Origin: Haematobia irritans
Taxonomy: Eukaryota; Arthropoda; Insecta; Diptera; Muscidae
DNA: 64,000 nt
Direction: 5' to 3'
NCBI RefSeq assembly: GCF_050003625.1
Contig: NC_134397.1
Span: forward strand, 72,023,551-72,087,550
In this document: positions 1 to 10,984 of the stretch, piece by piece
Layout: each line of letters begins with the position of its first letter
Position numbering within the stretch: position 1 is the first letter of the stretch
Translations under genes and position numbers: made by a program
The notes under the pieces: model-generated
Told to the model about the DNA's origin: nothing
Seen by the model: the letters and a program-made list of their open reading frames with translations, nothing else
Database searches by the model: none

Positions 1-106
1 TGTCAAAGCATACTGAGCATCTTTCTCTTTGACACCATGTCTGAAATCCCACGTAATCTGTCAAATACTAATGCATGAAAATCCTAACCTCAAAAGAATC
101 ACCCTT
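1..106 (-). mobile_element. Terminus of a DD41D mariner copy, cut by the window edge
   Basis: The first 106 bases match, almost base for base, the terminal part of the mariner element at 8400-9332 (its bases 9227-9332). Both end in CACCCTT followed by a TA target dinucleotide (107-108 here). The rest of this copy, including any transposase, lies outside the window to the left. It inserted into a DINE-like repeat at the TA of a conserved 'caacTActtgtgcc' stretch that is uninterrupted at 39121 and 48355. Confidence 0.85.
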
Positions 107-108
107 TA

Positions 109-315
109 CTTGTGCCAAGTTTCAAGTCGATAGCTTGTTTCGTTTTGAAGTTAGCGTGATTTCAACAGACGGACGGATGGACATGCTCAGATCGACTCAG
201 AATTTCACCACGACCCAGAATATATATACTTTATGGGGTCTTAGATCAATTTTTCGATGTGTTACAAATGGAATGGCAAAGTTAATATACCCCATCCTGT
301 GGTGGAGGGTATAAT
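109..315 (+). repeat. DINE-like repeat (type B), 3' end only
   Basis: This piece carries the conserved 3' module of the type-B dispersed repeat: a GACGG-rich stretch, the AGATCGACTCAGAATTTCAC block, AATATATATACTTTATGGGG, and a terminal hairpin ending in GGTGGAGGGTATA. Its 5' part was separated from it by the mariner copy at the window start. The 3' module closely resembles the corresponding part of Drosophila INE-1/DINE-1 elements as I know them, so I read it as a non-autonomous Helentron-type element; the class is an inference. Confidence 0.7.
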
Positions 316-962
316 TACAAAGGGATCTTCATAAAAATAACGAAAGGGCACTATACCCTTTTTAGATGTGGGACAGTAAAATTAAAACAGGAGGAAATAG
401 TGAAAAATTAAACAGTAAAATGTGTAAAAACAAAGTTTAGTACCTCTTTATTAATAAGTAGTCCAAGAGAAGTTGACGGACATCCTTCAAATATAAAAGA
501 GGGCATTAAGTTCGAGTTTTGCAGCTAAAACAATTGAAAAAGTTTATTTTTCTTAAAATGAATTATTAAAGAAAAGTAAAAGGCAAAACAGGGTAATTTT
601 AGGGCGAAAACTGAAATTAAGTACAAAACCCGATAAGTTTTAAATGCATTGAAAATGGTGTTAAATGCTTGTAAAAAAATGTTCAAGCCTAAATAAATTT
701 ATGTGTATATTATAAAATTATTTATGTATGTTTATACTCGACTCCACGTTCTTCTTTTGTTATAGTTTTTGAATTCCTTCCAAAATATCAAACTTCTATA
801 CCAAAAACAGTTTGTTGTTACAAAATTGTTATTTTTGCAATAAAAAACAAACATACTCGTATAATATGTTCACATAAAACAAACATATTAATGTTTAATA
901 CTGCTGAATATCCAATAATATATATGCTTCCTGCAAAATATGTTTGGAACATATGTTAGAGA
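316..962. other. AT-rich interval without recognisable gene or repeat
   Basis: No ORF of substance, no RNA gene and no clear TIR or target duplication was seen here. The sequence is strongly AT-rich with poly-A and poly-T runs. Confidence 0.5.
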
Positions 963-2083
963 AGCCAATTTTTTTAGGGTGTAGATATAGCTCCAATATA
1001 TATGTATGTATCGCCCGATTTTTTCTAATTTGGTCATAAAACTTTTATTTATCATCCGATCTCACTAATATTTAGTAAAACGAAACCTTCTATGCACCCT
1101 CAAAAAAAAAAATCGCTTCTGTAACATATTCCCCAAACACATTTTGCTTCAAGCATATATATATTTTCAGGATTGGTCCAAACAAAATATTGTTTGTATT
1201 GTTCAAACATATTATGTTTCAACTTAGGCATACACTGGTAGAAAACAATTTTAATGAAATTTTCTTTGTGTGGATATATTTTTAAGGCACCAATTGGTTA
1301 CTTCCATTCTTTTACTTGCAGCATACTCGGTAGGTCTCTCTTTCTAAACACATATATGTTTATAGGCTATTTCAAAATTTATATATGTTTGCATCCAAGC
1401 ATTTTATGTCCCAAAACAAACAACATATTGTTGTAGCATGTTATGCTAGTTTATGAACATTATATGCTTGCACTTAAAAATATTGTGTTAAAAAATTTGA
1501 GTTCCAAGCATATAATTTTTACACTCAAACATCCGTGTGGTATCAAACAAACCTGCCAAATATCATCGTAATCGGTTCATATTTAAATATAGCTCCCATA
1601 TGTTATATATGTTTCGCCCGTTTTTGAAAAATTTTCCTAATAACCCCTTTTTTTGACCAAAATAGCCTTATTTAGCAAAAGGTAAATTTAGCAAAAGACA
1701 ACCTTCTGTGGCATCAATCAAAGCTGCCATATTTTATAAAAATCGGTTCAGATTTATATATAGCTCCCACATATATGTATCGCACGATTTTCAAAAATTT
1801 CCTTCTAATAACCATAATTTTGACCATAGAGGCCTAATTTATTAACAGATCTTACTCACAATTTAGCACATGGTAACTTTCTGTGATGTCAATCAAACCT
1901 GCAAAATATTATCCAAATTGGTTAAGATTTAGATATAGCTCCCATATATATGTATCGCTCGATTTTCCCTAATTTATAAACCAATGTTACTCAAATTTCA
2001 AATTTTGATATATTAGCCGATTGCATTTAGACTTACATATAGCTCTTCTATAATAATAATATTGCCCGAAAACTTTAAAACTC
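963..2083 (-). repeat. DINE-like repeat (type A), internal part, reversed
   Basis: It holds several copies of the type-A unit in reverse (AGATATAGCTCCCATATATA followed by tgtatcgcccgatttt). It is split by the MITE at 1095-1537, whose removal restores the contiguous 'ccttctatggtatcaaac' seen in sister copies such as 37210. The 3' end is replaced by the MITE starting at 2086. Confidence 0.7.
1095..1537 (-). mobile_element. MITE family D, CAC...GTG ends, TG target
   Basis: This insertion starts CACCCTCAAAA and ends CATCCGTG, flanked by TG on both sides (1093-1094 and 1538-1539). A sister copy in the opposite orientation lies at 20222-20714 and is flanked by TA. The interior is rich in 'aacatattatgtttg' motifs. 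It has no coding capacity. The ends are only weakly inverted beyond the first three to five bases. Confidence 0.7.
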
Positions 2084-2085
2084 TA

Positions 2086-2721
2086 CACCAAAAAAAAGTT
2101 TACTTGGGTTCAAAGATAATGGTTCCGAGCCAAAGATGCGGCTTCTTTAAAATAAAGGCGTTTTTCAGCGGCCTATGTGATTTTAAATATAGGATAGAGA
2201 TTTCATTTATCGAATTTTCATTATCTTTTCGCGATACAAGTATATTAATAAAGCTATTCACATACAAACAAATGCCAGTTTAAGAAAACCCAAATTATAA
2301 CTGTTACTTCAAAGTAAAAATGTTTTCTTAATTCCAAAAAAAAAAAAAAAAAATTAAACCAAAGATGCTAAATCCTCGAAATCAGTCTTAGCATATATTT
2401 TTGACGCGTTTTTATCTTAAATCTAAAGATTCAATATTTCAGGTAATTTAAGAACGATTTCTTTAAATGAAAAAATGTGTTTCTTTATTTTAAGAAAAAT
2501 TTGCAAAGACATGTGATTTTTACGGAGAGACGCAATTTTCCAAGTTTTGTGTCCTAAATTTAATTAAAAAATTTTTTTTGAAGTAACGATCAAGAACTTT
2601 ATTTTAATTAAAATTTTGTTATTTTAAAGCAATTTGCCCTTAATATTTTGTAAATTGCGCATCCTAAAATTTAGGTTGTGTAATCTTTAATATCACAAAA
2701 ATATTTGTTTTTTTTTTGGTG
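2086..2721. mobile_element. MITE family K, CACCAAAAAA ends, TA target
   Basis: Left end CACCAAAAAAAA and right end TTTTTTTTGGTG are inverted repeats, with TA on both outer sides (2084-2085, 2722-2723). The 636-bp interior is AT-rich and non-coding. A sequence around 10420-10978 shares the motif 'ttccgagccaaaga', suggesting a related, partly decayed copy. Confidence 0.65.
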
Positions 2722-3710
2722 TAGTAATTTGCAAAATATTTTCAAAAGAACTTTCATGGAAGTAAAAACGTCAATAGGCACAGGTTGAATTCCTCGCGTG
2801 CGTTAAATTTTTATTTTCTATATTTTTTACTTTTTTGTTGATTTTCTATTCATTTTTGCGACATTTAATTGTTCACAATTTAAATGTTCACATTAAGCAG
2901 CCAAATAGTGTATTTTCTAAGACTGGTCTTAAAGAATATCACCGGAAGTGAAAAAAAATTGATGGAGGATCCAGGGATGCTCTTATAAAGAAATGTTTGT
3001 GGAACAAACAAAATTTAAGGCCTTCCTTCCTAACTTTGACTAGATATGAATTTCACTGCTGGAATATTGCTACCAAACACACACACACACACACACAAAT
3101 AAATGCTCTATGTGGAGGTATTCTTTTCTTCTTGAGTCAGCCTTTCTTTTTCATTTCATTTAACAGAGATAACAATGGCAATAGCACGTTTATATTCGGA
3201 CCAACTATAATCGTCATCGGACCAGAGTAGAGTGACTGGTTCTTTTATGTTGCGTGGTTGGTTCGTTGGTTGTTTGGTTGAATCGATTTTTCCTGTTATG
3301 CTTCGTTGCATTTTCTTGGCGCTTAGATAGATGAACCCCATAAAAAAACACCTCAATGTGTCTCTACTTTCTTTTTTAATGCATTCTTCATTCTCCGGTT
3401 TTCGTTAAGATCACTGTTTGTGTTGTGGTTCTTATCGTTTAGTTGTTCATTTGTTTATTTTCTGGATATATACCGGGTTGTATGTTGATGCAACATATCA
3501 CCTATTATAATATGTAAATATAAATTTTTGATACGAATTTAGATTTAAATTTGATAAATTTAATAAATTCAAAGTTAAATTTTATATAGATTGAAAAAAA
3601 AAATATTATTGATCCAATATAAAAGATTATACCAGATGAATTTTAGAACATACAATTTGTATTATATTAAGGATAAATTTCTATAACAAAAAAAAAAAAA
3701 AAAAAAAAAC
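2722..3710. other. Low-information interval with a (CA)n microsatellite
   Basis: A dinucleotide CA tract covers 3077-3097 and a poly-A tract precedes 3710. No gene, RNA or element boundary was recognised. Confidence 0.5.
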
Positions 3711-5035
3711 AAGTAAGGAAAGTCGAAAGTCGGTCGGAGCCGACTATATTATACTCTGCACCACTTTATAGATCTAATATTTCGATACCATATCACATCC
3801 GTCAAATGTGTTGGGGGCTATATATAAAGGTTTGTCCCAAATACATACATTTAAATATCACTCGATCTGGACAGAATTTGATAGACTTCTACAAAATCTA
3901 TAGACTCAAAATTTAAGTCGGCTAATGCACTAGGGTGGAAAACAATGTTAGTACAAAATATGGGAAACATTTAAATCTGAAGCAATTTTAAGGAAACTTC
4001 GCAAAAGTTTATTTATGATTTATCGCTCGATATATATGTATTAGAAGTTTTGGAAAATTAGAGTCATTTTTACAATTTTCGACTAAACAGTGGCGATTTT
4101 ACAAGGAAAATGTTGGTATTTTGACCATTTTTGTCGAAATCAGAAAAACATATATATGGGAGCTATATCTAAATCTGAGCCGATTTCAACCACGCATAAC
4201 TGCAATGCTAATTCTACTCCCTGTGCAAAATTTCAACTAAATCGGAGTTAAAAATTGGCCTCTGTGGTCACATGAGTGTAAATCGGGCGAAAGCTATATA
4301 TGGGAGCTATATATAAATCTGAACCGATTTCAACCAAATTTGGCACGCATAGCTACAATTCTAATTCTACTCCCTGTGCAAAATTTCAATTAAATCGGAG
4401 TAAAAGATTGGCCACTGTGGTCATATGAGTGTAAATCGGGCGAACGATATATATGGGAGCTATATCTAAATCTGAACCGATTTCAATAAAATTTGACACA
4501 CTTGACTACACTACTAATTGTACTCCTAGTGCAAAATTTCAACCAAATTGGGGTAAAACTCTGGCTTCTGGGACCGTATTAGTCCATATCGGGCGAATGA
4601 TATATATGGGAGCTATATCTAAATCTGAACCGATTTCAATAAAATTTGGCACACTTAACTATAGTACTAATTGTTTTTCTTGTGTAAAATTTTAAGCAAA
4701 TTAGGGTAAAACTCTGGCTTCTGGGGCCATGTAAGTCCATATCGGGCGAAATATATATATATATGGGAGCTATATCTAAATCTGAAACGATTTCTTCCAA
4801 AATCAATAGGTATCTATTCTGAGCCAAAACACATACTTGTGCCAAATTTGAAGTCGATTGGACTAAAACTGTGTTCGCGGACTGACGGACATGGCTATAT
4901 CGACTCAGGAGCCCACCCTGAGCATTTTTGCCAAAGACACCATGTGTCTATCTCGTCTACTTCTGGGTGTTGCAAACATATGCACTAACTTATAATACCC
5001 TGTTCCACAGTGTGGCGCAGGGTATAAAAAAAAAA
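3711..5035 (+). repeat. Complete DINE-like repeat, type A
   Basis: The 5' end has a GC-rich hairpin (GTCGG...CCGAC) after 'aaacaagtaagg', followed by TATATTATAC. The interior repeats a roughly 150-bp unit built on ATGGGAGCTATATCTAAATC. The 3' module has GACGGACATGGCTATATCGA and a terminal hairpin at 4995-5025 (ATACCCTG paired with CAGGGTAT, inner CCAC/GTGG) followed by poly-A. Nearly the same element lies at 59140-62180. No coding capacity. The architecture agrees with DINE/Helentron elements; class is inferred. Confidence 0.75.
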
Positions 5036-5072
5036 CAAGTAAGTAAAGTAGAGTATCGGGAGTGACCGGCTG

Positions 5073-6216
5073 CACGCAGAGAAGAAACATGATTGTCACA
5101 ATCATATTCGAAGAGCAAAATAATATGACAGCAGCAATTTTTGCGGCGACCATGTAACATTTTAACCTGCAACCATGTTGGCTCAGTGAACATGGTTCTA
5201 AGAAAAATACTATTGTCCTCATCTAAAATGTTATTATATTGATAAAAAGAAATTTGTTTCCATTAAAAGACAATGGTCACGATCTAAAATGTTATGTTAT
5301 TCGTCAAAAATGTTTTTCTTCTAGTTAAAAGAACATGGTCACAACCTAAAATTTTTTGATTTTTATAAAAAAACTTTTTTCGTCGTCGAAAAAAGGACGC
5401 CACTTGAGAAAATAAAACACAAAATCAACTTTATTTATTTGTTTTTATTTATTTATAAACTAATTCATTGTTTATTTGTATTTATAATGTCGTGCAAGCA
5501 AACATCACATATTTTTACACACTCTAGTGTGGTTCAATTTCAACAATAAGTAATCATTCCATATTTACTTCGTGCCCATCAAATGTACAAACACAGACAT
5601 CATATAACTGCAAATAAAAATAAATTATACCATATGTCAAAATGCAGAACAAAAACCAGGTACATTTGTTTCAATTACACTTTCCTTTTTTGTATTCACA
5701 TAAAACCACGTGCCATTTCTGAATAAATAAATTAACACAAAACACAATAATTCCGTATTCTCCGTCCATTCCAAGAAACAATCAACACACGACTGACGCG
5801 CAAAATGAAAATCGTGTGTACCTGCTCAATGTTTTTATAAAATTCTTGTCGCTGCAAAAAAATTAAATGGTCACGAAAACAATGTACATGGTCTTTATGG
5901 CCATGTAATGGTTGTAGACATGTCTATACGTAAACTATAAAAATACTTTTTTCTCTGCAAAAAAGTAAAAAAAAATTGAATGGTCAGGTACATGATTTTC
6001 CTGACCATATAATGGTCTCAAATTCTATCATTTAAATAATAGAACATGTTTGCGGCATTTGAGAACCATTTAAATGCTTATTGCCAACATATATTTTTCT
6101 CCGCTCGAAAATTATTTTTACAAAGACAAAATACGTGGTTTTCGCGACAATTACATACTCTAAATAAGCATTAAATGGATGCGGCAACCATGCCCAAACA
6201 TGTTTTTCTGTGCGTG
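5073..6216. mobile_element. MITE family E, CACGCAGAG ends, TG target
   Basis: Left end CACGCAGAGAAGAAACATG pairs with right end CATGTTTTTCTGTGCGTG. TG flanks both sides (5071-5072 and 6217-6218). It interrupts the start of another type-A repeat that begins right after 5036. The interior repeats 'atggtcac' and 'ccatgtaatggt' motifs and has no ORF. An isolated end of the same family is visible near 19895-19910 (ttcttctctgcgtg). Confidence 0.7.
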
Positions 6217-6433
6217 TGTATCATAACCTAAACCACCCCTATTGATTTAGTAAACCCAACCATTTGTGGGATATCATTCATGTAGGTTTTTGGTAGATAA
6301 ACCGTATTTTCATATATAAGAATATTAAGGGGTACATGTTTATGGGAGCTTTATCTCAATCTGAACAGAAATGCTTGATATTAGGGGCTATATTTGATAC
6401 AGAGTTAGTATGCCACTAATATTGAGTCCATTA
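6217..6433 (+). repeat. Degraded DINE-like type-A sequence
   Basis: Fragments such as 'atgggagctttatctcaatctgaac' (6340) identify a diverged type-A unit. The last about 45 bases, up to the TTAA at 6434, recur in reverse at 40883-40930. Confidence 0.5.
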
Positions 6434-6437
6434 TTAA

Positions 6438-6957
6438 CCCTTTCATTATCGAAATAAACCTAATGATAAAAACTTTTATTTTTCTTCCGTATTTACTTGT
6501 ACTAACAGCATGTACAACAAAAATTGTCATTTTGAAATCCTACCTCAATTACTTCAATTACTTCAAGAGCTATATGAGTTTGTTCTGAAAACTTGATTTT
6601 TGAATTGTGACCAAATGGCCTTACGCAAAATAAGCGATATTTGGCCTATAATATTTTTCAAAGTATGAGAAAAAAATACGAAAAAGAACCCGTAAAAGTA
6701 TCGGCTATAGTTTTTGTCCATTTACTAGAATCATACAGTACCAAAATTGTCTCAAATTTTCGTGTTTTTCGTTTATTGTTAAAAAAGTTTATAAAAATGT
6801 ATTTTAGACCTCACCAATATGGACAATATTTATAGCATATTTTGATTAAAGCCTCTACTTTAAAATAACATCGAGAAATAAATCGAAACTAAGTGGGAAA
6901 ATAGAATTTGGTGTCTTTTTCGAATGTCCTTCTAAGTGGACATCGGTAGTGAAAGGG
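6438..6957. mobile_element. piggyBac-type MITE, TTAA target
   Basis: The element begins CCCTTTCATTATCG and ends CGGTAGTGAAAGGG; the 14-bp ends match at 12 positions. Both sides carry TTAA (6434-6437, 6958-6961), the hallmark target of the piggyBac superfamily, whose ends start CCC. At 520 bp with only short chance ORFs it is non-autonomous. The left flank recurs without the insertion at 40883-40930. Confidence 0.75.
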
Positions 6958-7051
6958 TTAAAACAGATAGGACTAAATAATAACTTAAAATAAAGTAAAT
7001 TCCAAAAAATCGTCGAATTTTATGTGGACAGTAAATTAGGTGTATATGAAA

Positions 7052-8145
7052 CAAGTAATTAAAGTCTAAAGTCGGGCGGGGCCGACTATATTATACCCTT
7101 CACCCCTATGTAGGCCAAAATTTGTGTTACCATCTCAACTACTTCACATTTGCTGGAAGCTATATAAAGGAGACAATTTTTTTACTTCTACAAAATCTCT
7201 AGAATTAAAATTTAAATCGGCTAACGCTATCCAGTTAATTGGAGGAAACTTCCATTGAAAATGGGTCTAAAATGTGTAACAGTCTACCATATTTCCCCAA
7301 CCCTGGTGTACGTATATATGGGAGCTATATATAATCTGAACCGATTTTGACTAAATTTGACATGTATAGTTAGAATAATAATTCTGCTATCTATGCGAAA
7401 TTTCACATAAATGGGAGTATAACTTTGGCTCCCCTGGTCATATGAGTGCAAATCGGACGGAAGATATATATGGGAGCCATATCTAAATCTGAACCGATTT
7501 CAACCAAATTTGACTCAATTACCGATACTACTAAACTTACTCCCTGTGCGAAATTTGAAGCAACTCACGGCAAAGCCCTGGATTTTGAGGCCATATAAGT
7601 TCAAATCGGACGAAAGATATATATGGGAGCTATATCTAAATCTGAATCGATTTTGACCATATTTGGAACATACAATAGTATCGTTAAAAGTACCGCTTGT
7701 GCAAAATTTGAAGTAAGTCAGGGCAAAACTCGGGCTTTTGAGACCATATAAGTCCAAATCGGGCGAAAGATATATATGTGAGCTATATCTAAATCTGAAC
7801 CGATTTTAACAAAATTTGACACACTTAACGATACTATGTACCCCTTGTGCAAAATTTGAAGCAAATCGCGGCAAACTCTGGCTTTTGTGGACATATAAGT
7901 TCACATCGGACGAAAGATATATATGGGAGCTATATCTAAATTTGAACCGATTTCAATCAAATTTACCAAGCATTGGTAGAATGTCAATTCTACCCTCTGT
8001 GCAAAATTTCACGAAGATCGGTAGTAAACTTTGGCTTCTGTGGTCATATGAGTCTAAGTCTAACGAAAGATATATATGGGAGCTATATCTACATCTGAAC
8101 CGATTTGGCTGATATTTTGCAGGATTTTTGCGATTCATAAAATAT
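7052..8145 (+). repeat. DINE-like repeat, type A, with ~153-bp tandem units
   Basis: It starts with the GTCGGGCGGGGCCGAC hairpin after 'acaagtaattaaagtctaaa'. Five units with the anchor 'gaaagatatatatgggagctat' follow at about 7459, 7614, 7764, 7917 and 8069, a period near 153 bp. There is no 3' module: the copy stops at the reversed SINE fragment at 8146. Short ORFs here arise from the repeat periodicity. Confidence 0.7.
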
Positions 8146-8269
8146 TTCGAAAAATGTCACCTGCATTACTGAGGTGGGATAATCCATCGCTGAAAAATTT
8201 TTGGTGTTCGGTCGAAGCAGGAATCGAATGCAAGGCGGGCATGCTACCCATTGCACCACGGTGGCTCCC
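8146..8269 (-). repeat. tRNA-derived SINE fragment, head end only
   Basis: Reversed copy of the SINE best seen at 16631-16981. It keeps the A-box side (ccattgcaccacggtggctcc read in reverse) and the T-arm region, but about 20 bases between them are lost and the body stops after about 75 bases. Loss of the 3' part is unusual for a SINE, which normally truncates at 5'. Confidence 0.7.
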
Positions 8270-8399
8270 CCACTCACCAACTTTGATCGGGTCGTTATCC
8301 AGCTGATATCTTCTAACAAGTGAAATATTTTCCCCAGAATATGTTAGCATAACTCTCTCCAACATATTCTGGTACACAAATCCATCCATTGTATTTATA
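8270..8399. other. Short spacer without assignment
   Basis: This stretch separates the SINE fragment from the mariner element. It ends in TTTATA, which supplies the TA target (8398-8399) of the mariner. Confidence 0.4.
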
Positions 8400-9332
8400 A
8401 AGGGTGATTTGTTAAGAGCTTGATAACTTTTTTTAAAAAAAAAACGCATAAAATTTGCAAAATCTCATCGGTTCTTTATTTGAAACGTTAGATTGGTCCA
8501 TGACATTTACTTTTTGAAGATAATTTCATTTAAATGTTGACCGCGGCTGCGTCTTAGGTGGTCCATTCGGAAAGTCCAATTTTGGGCAACTTTTTCGAGC
8601 ATTTCGGCCGGAATAGCCCGAATTTCTTCGGAAATGTTGTCTTCCAAAGCTGGAATAGTTGCTGGCTTATTTCTGTAGACTTTAGACTTGACGTAGCCCC
8701 ACAAAAAATAGTCTAAAGGCGTCAAATCGCATGATCTTGGTGGCCAACTTACCGGTCCATTTCTTGAGATGAATTGTTCTCCGAAGTTTTCCCTCAAAAT
8801 GGCCATAGAATCGCGAGCTGTGTGGCATGTAGCGCCATCTTGTTGAAACCACATGTCAACCAAGTTCAGTTCTTCCATTTTTGGCAACAAAAAGTTTGTT
8901 AGCATCGAACGATAGCGATCGCCATTCACCGTAACGTTGCGTCCAACAGCATCTTTGAAAAAATACGGTCCAATGATTCCACCAGCGTACAAACCACACC
9001 AAACAGTGCATTTTTCGGGATGCATGGGCAGTTCTTGAACGGCTTCTGGTTGCTCTTCACTCCAAATGCGGCAATTTTGCTTATTTACGTAGCCATTCAA
9101 CCAGAAATGAGCCTCATCGCTGAACAAAATTTGTCGATAAAAAAGCGGATTTTCTGCCAACTTTTCTAGGGCCCATTCACTGAAAATTCGACGTTGTGGC
9201 AGATCGTAAGTCTATTCATGATGAAATGTCAAAGCATACTGAGCATCTTTCTCTTTGACACCATGTCTGAAATCCCACGTGATCTGTCAAATACTAATGC
9301 ATGAAAATCCTAACCTCAAAAGAATCACCCTT
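8400..9332 (-). mobile_element. Internally deleted DD41D mariner (rosa-like)
   Basis: Ends AAGGGTGATTTG... and its inverted counterpart ...AATCACCCTT are flanked by TA at 8398-8399 and 9333-9334. The inverted repeats are short and imperfect beyond ten bases. The 933-bp element contains the C-terminal two thirds of a transposase on the minus strand. The N-terminal start (ATG at 9219) is kept for five codons and then joins the catalytic part out of frame, so an internal deletion removed the DNA-binding region. This copy can only move with help from another source. Confidence 0.85.
8507..9219 (-). pseudogene. Mariner transposase, DD41D, N-terminal domain deleted
   Basis: The open frame 8507-9160 (217 residues) holds the catalytic core of a Tc1/mariner transposase: FSDEAHF (D15), WFQQDGATCHTA (D108) and DLTPLDYF (D150). 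The last two aspartates are separated by 41 residues, giving a DD41D signature, as described for the rosa subfamily of tephritid and other flies. The helix-turn-helix region expected upstream is missing. Reading from the ATG at 9219, five normal codons are followed by a frame change at about 9206 and a stop, so no complete protein is made. The catalytic aspartates look intact, suggesting a recent deletion. Class is firm; the subfamily name is from memory of the spacing and motifs. Confidence 0.85.
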
Positions 9333-9394
9333 TATAAGATGTATCGGACCTACTCTCTCCCAAGAAAAACCACCCTAAACCCTAAACCACATAC

Positions 9395-10414
9395 AGGTCA
9401 GGGTATAATAACTTTGATCTGCCAAAAAATGGGCCTAGCAGAAATATTGATTTTAGACCCCATAAAATATATACCGATCGAATCAGAATCACCTCCTGAG
9501 TCGATCTAGTCCTTGGTGTCCGTCCGTCCGTCCATGTATTTGTTTTTCGCAGGATTCCGGTCGCAATTATTAACCGATTTTGATGAAATTTGGTATGTGG
9601 CGCTTTTCTGGCACAAGGACGAACGCTATTGAAAAAATTGGATCAAATTTAGATATAGCTCCCATATATGTATCGCCCGATTTCTATAAATGGGGTCAGA
9701 TTGCGCTCACTTATTAACCGATCGGCGTCAAATTTGTCACAAAGTAATCCAATTGACCACCCTGTAAGTGTGCCCAATTTCATCGAAATCGGTTCTGATT
9801 TAGATGTAGCTCTCATATATATGCATTGCCCGGTTTTCCAAAATTTTGTCATATAACCCTTATTTATTAACCGATTTCACTCAAATTTGTCTTACTCTAA
9901 TCTTCTGTAGCACTGACTCTATATGCAACACATCATCCAAATTGGTTCAGGTTTAGATATAGCTCCCACATATATGTAGCGCCGATTTGCCCAAATTCGG
10001 CCATATGTCCCTTAATTATCAACCGGTCTTACTTAAAGTTGGCTAAATCTAATTTTCTTTATCACTTACTATATGTGCAAAAAATCATCGAAATCGGTTC
10101 AGATTTAGATATAGCTCACATATATATGTATTGTCCGGTTTTTCCAAAATTTTGTCATATAACCCTTATTTATTATTCGATTTCACCAAAATTTGGATAT
10201 AGCTCCCATATGTATGTAGCGCCCGATTTTCAAAAATTTGCTCTTTATAACCTTATTTTTGACCATAGTGGCCTCATTTATTAACCGATCGTACTTAAAT
10301 TTAACACAAGGTAAATTTGTAATGTCAACAAAACCTTCAAAATATAATTAAAATCGGTTCAGATTTAGATATAGCTCCCATATATATGTGTCGCCTTTCC
10401 TTTAAAAAATTTGG
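9395..10414 (-). repeat. DINE-like repeat, type A, reversed
   Basis: In reverse it shows the 3' hairpin remnant (cagggtataataac), the GTCCGTCCGTCCGTCCATG block and several 'agatatagctcccatatata' units. Adjacent 9335-9394 is unassigned. No 5' hairpin is seen at the right end. Confidence 0.65.
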
Positions 10415-10979
10415 TATTGATTCCGAGCCAAAGAAGCGGAGAATACAAGTAATGATACTTTTAAGACACAATTATCTTTTAAATTTGGGTTTTGTGTACT
10501 TGCTTCTAGGAAGCAAATTTTAATTTTTCGCTTTCTCATAATTTTTACTTCATATGCTATCAAAGACCTTTAAAAACGAGTTAACGACAACTTTATTTTC
10601 CAAATTAAGACTCGACTTCCAGTAGAAATTATGCTATGTTTCAAGTAAAAAACTTCTTTAAAATAAAGTTTCGAAAAACGTGTCCTATATTTGAACGATT
10701 TTTTGCTTTATAGTCAAGATGCAAAAAAGAAAACAAATTTAAAGACAATTTCATTAAATTTAAAGAATTTTTCTGAATTATTAAAGTCATGATACCCATT
10801 TTTAAGTGAAATTACTTAATTATAAGGACAACACGACTTCATTGAAAAGTTTATCAACTTTGGGACAAGGAAAAAAAACTTTATATTAGAGAAATGCGTC
10901 TTCTATGCTAAGCAAAATTTGCATTCGTATTTTAAAGACATGAAATCTTTGACCTCACGACAATATTTTTTTCAGTGCG
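10415..10979. mobile_element. Probable decayed copy of MITE family K
   Basis: It shares 'ttccgagccaaaga' and the general AT-rich composition with the element at 2086-2721, and its right end reads TTTTTTTCAGTG followed by a CGTA context close to the CAC-type ends of the other MITEs. The left end is not recognisable, so boundaries are approximate. Confidence 0.35.
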
Positions 10980-10984
10980 TATAT

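Noticed and set aside
4453..4695. Short ORFs with MGAISKSEPISIKF-type sequence, also at 7515, 17274, 35481, 47224 and elsewhere
   Set aside because: All come from the tandem units of DINE-like repeats (atatatgggagctatatct) and recur in every copy with stops and shifts.
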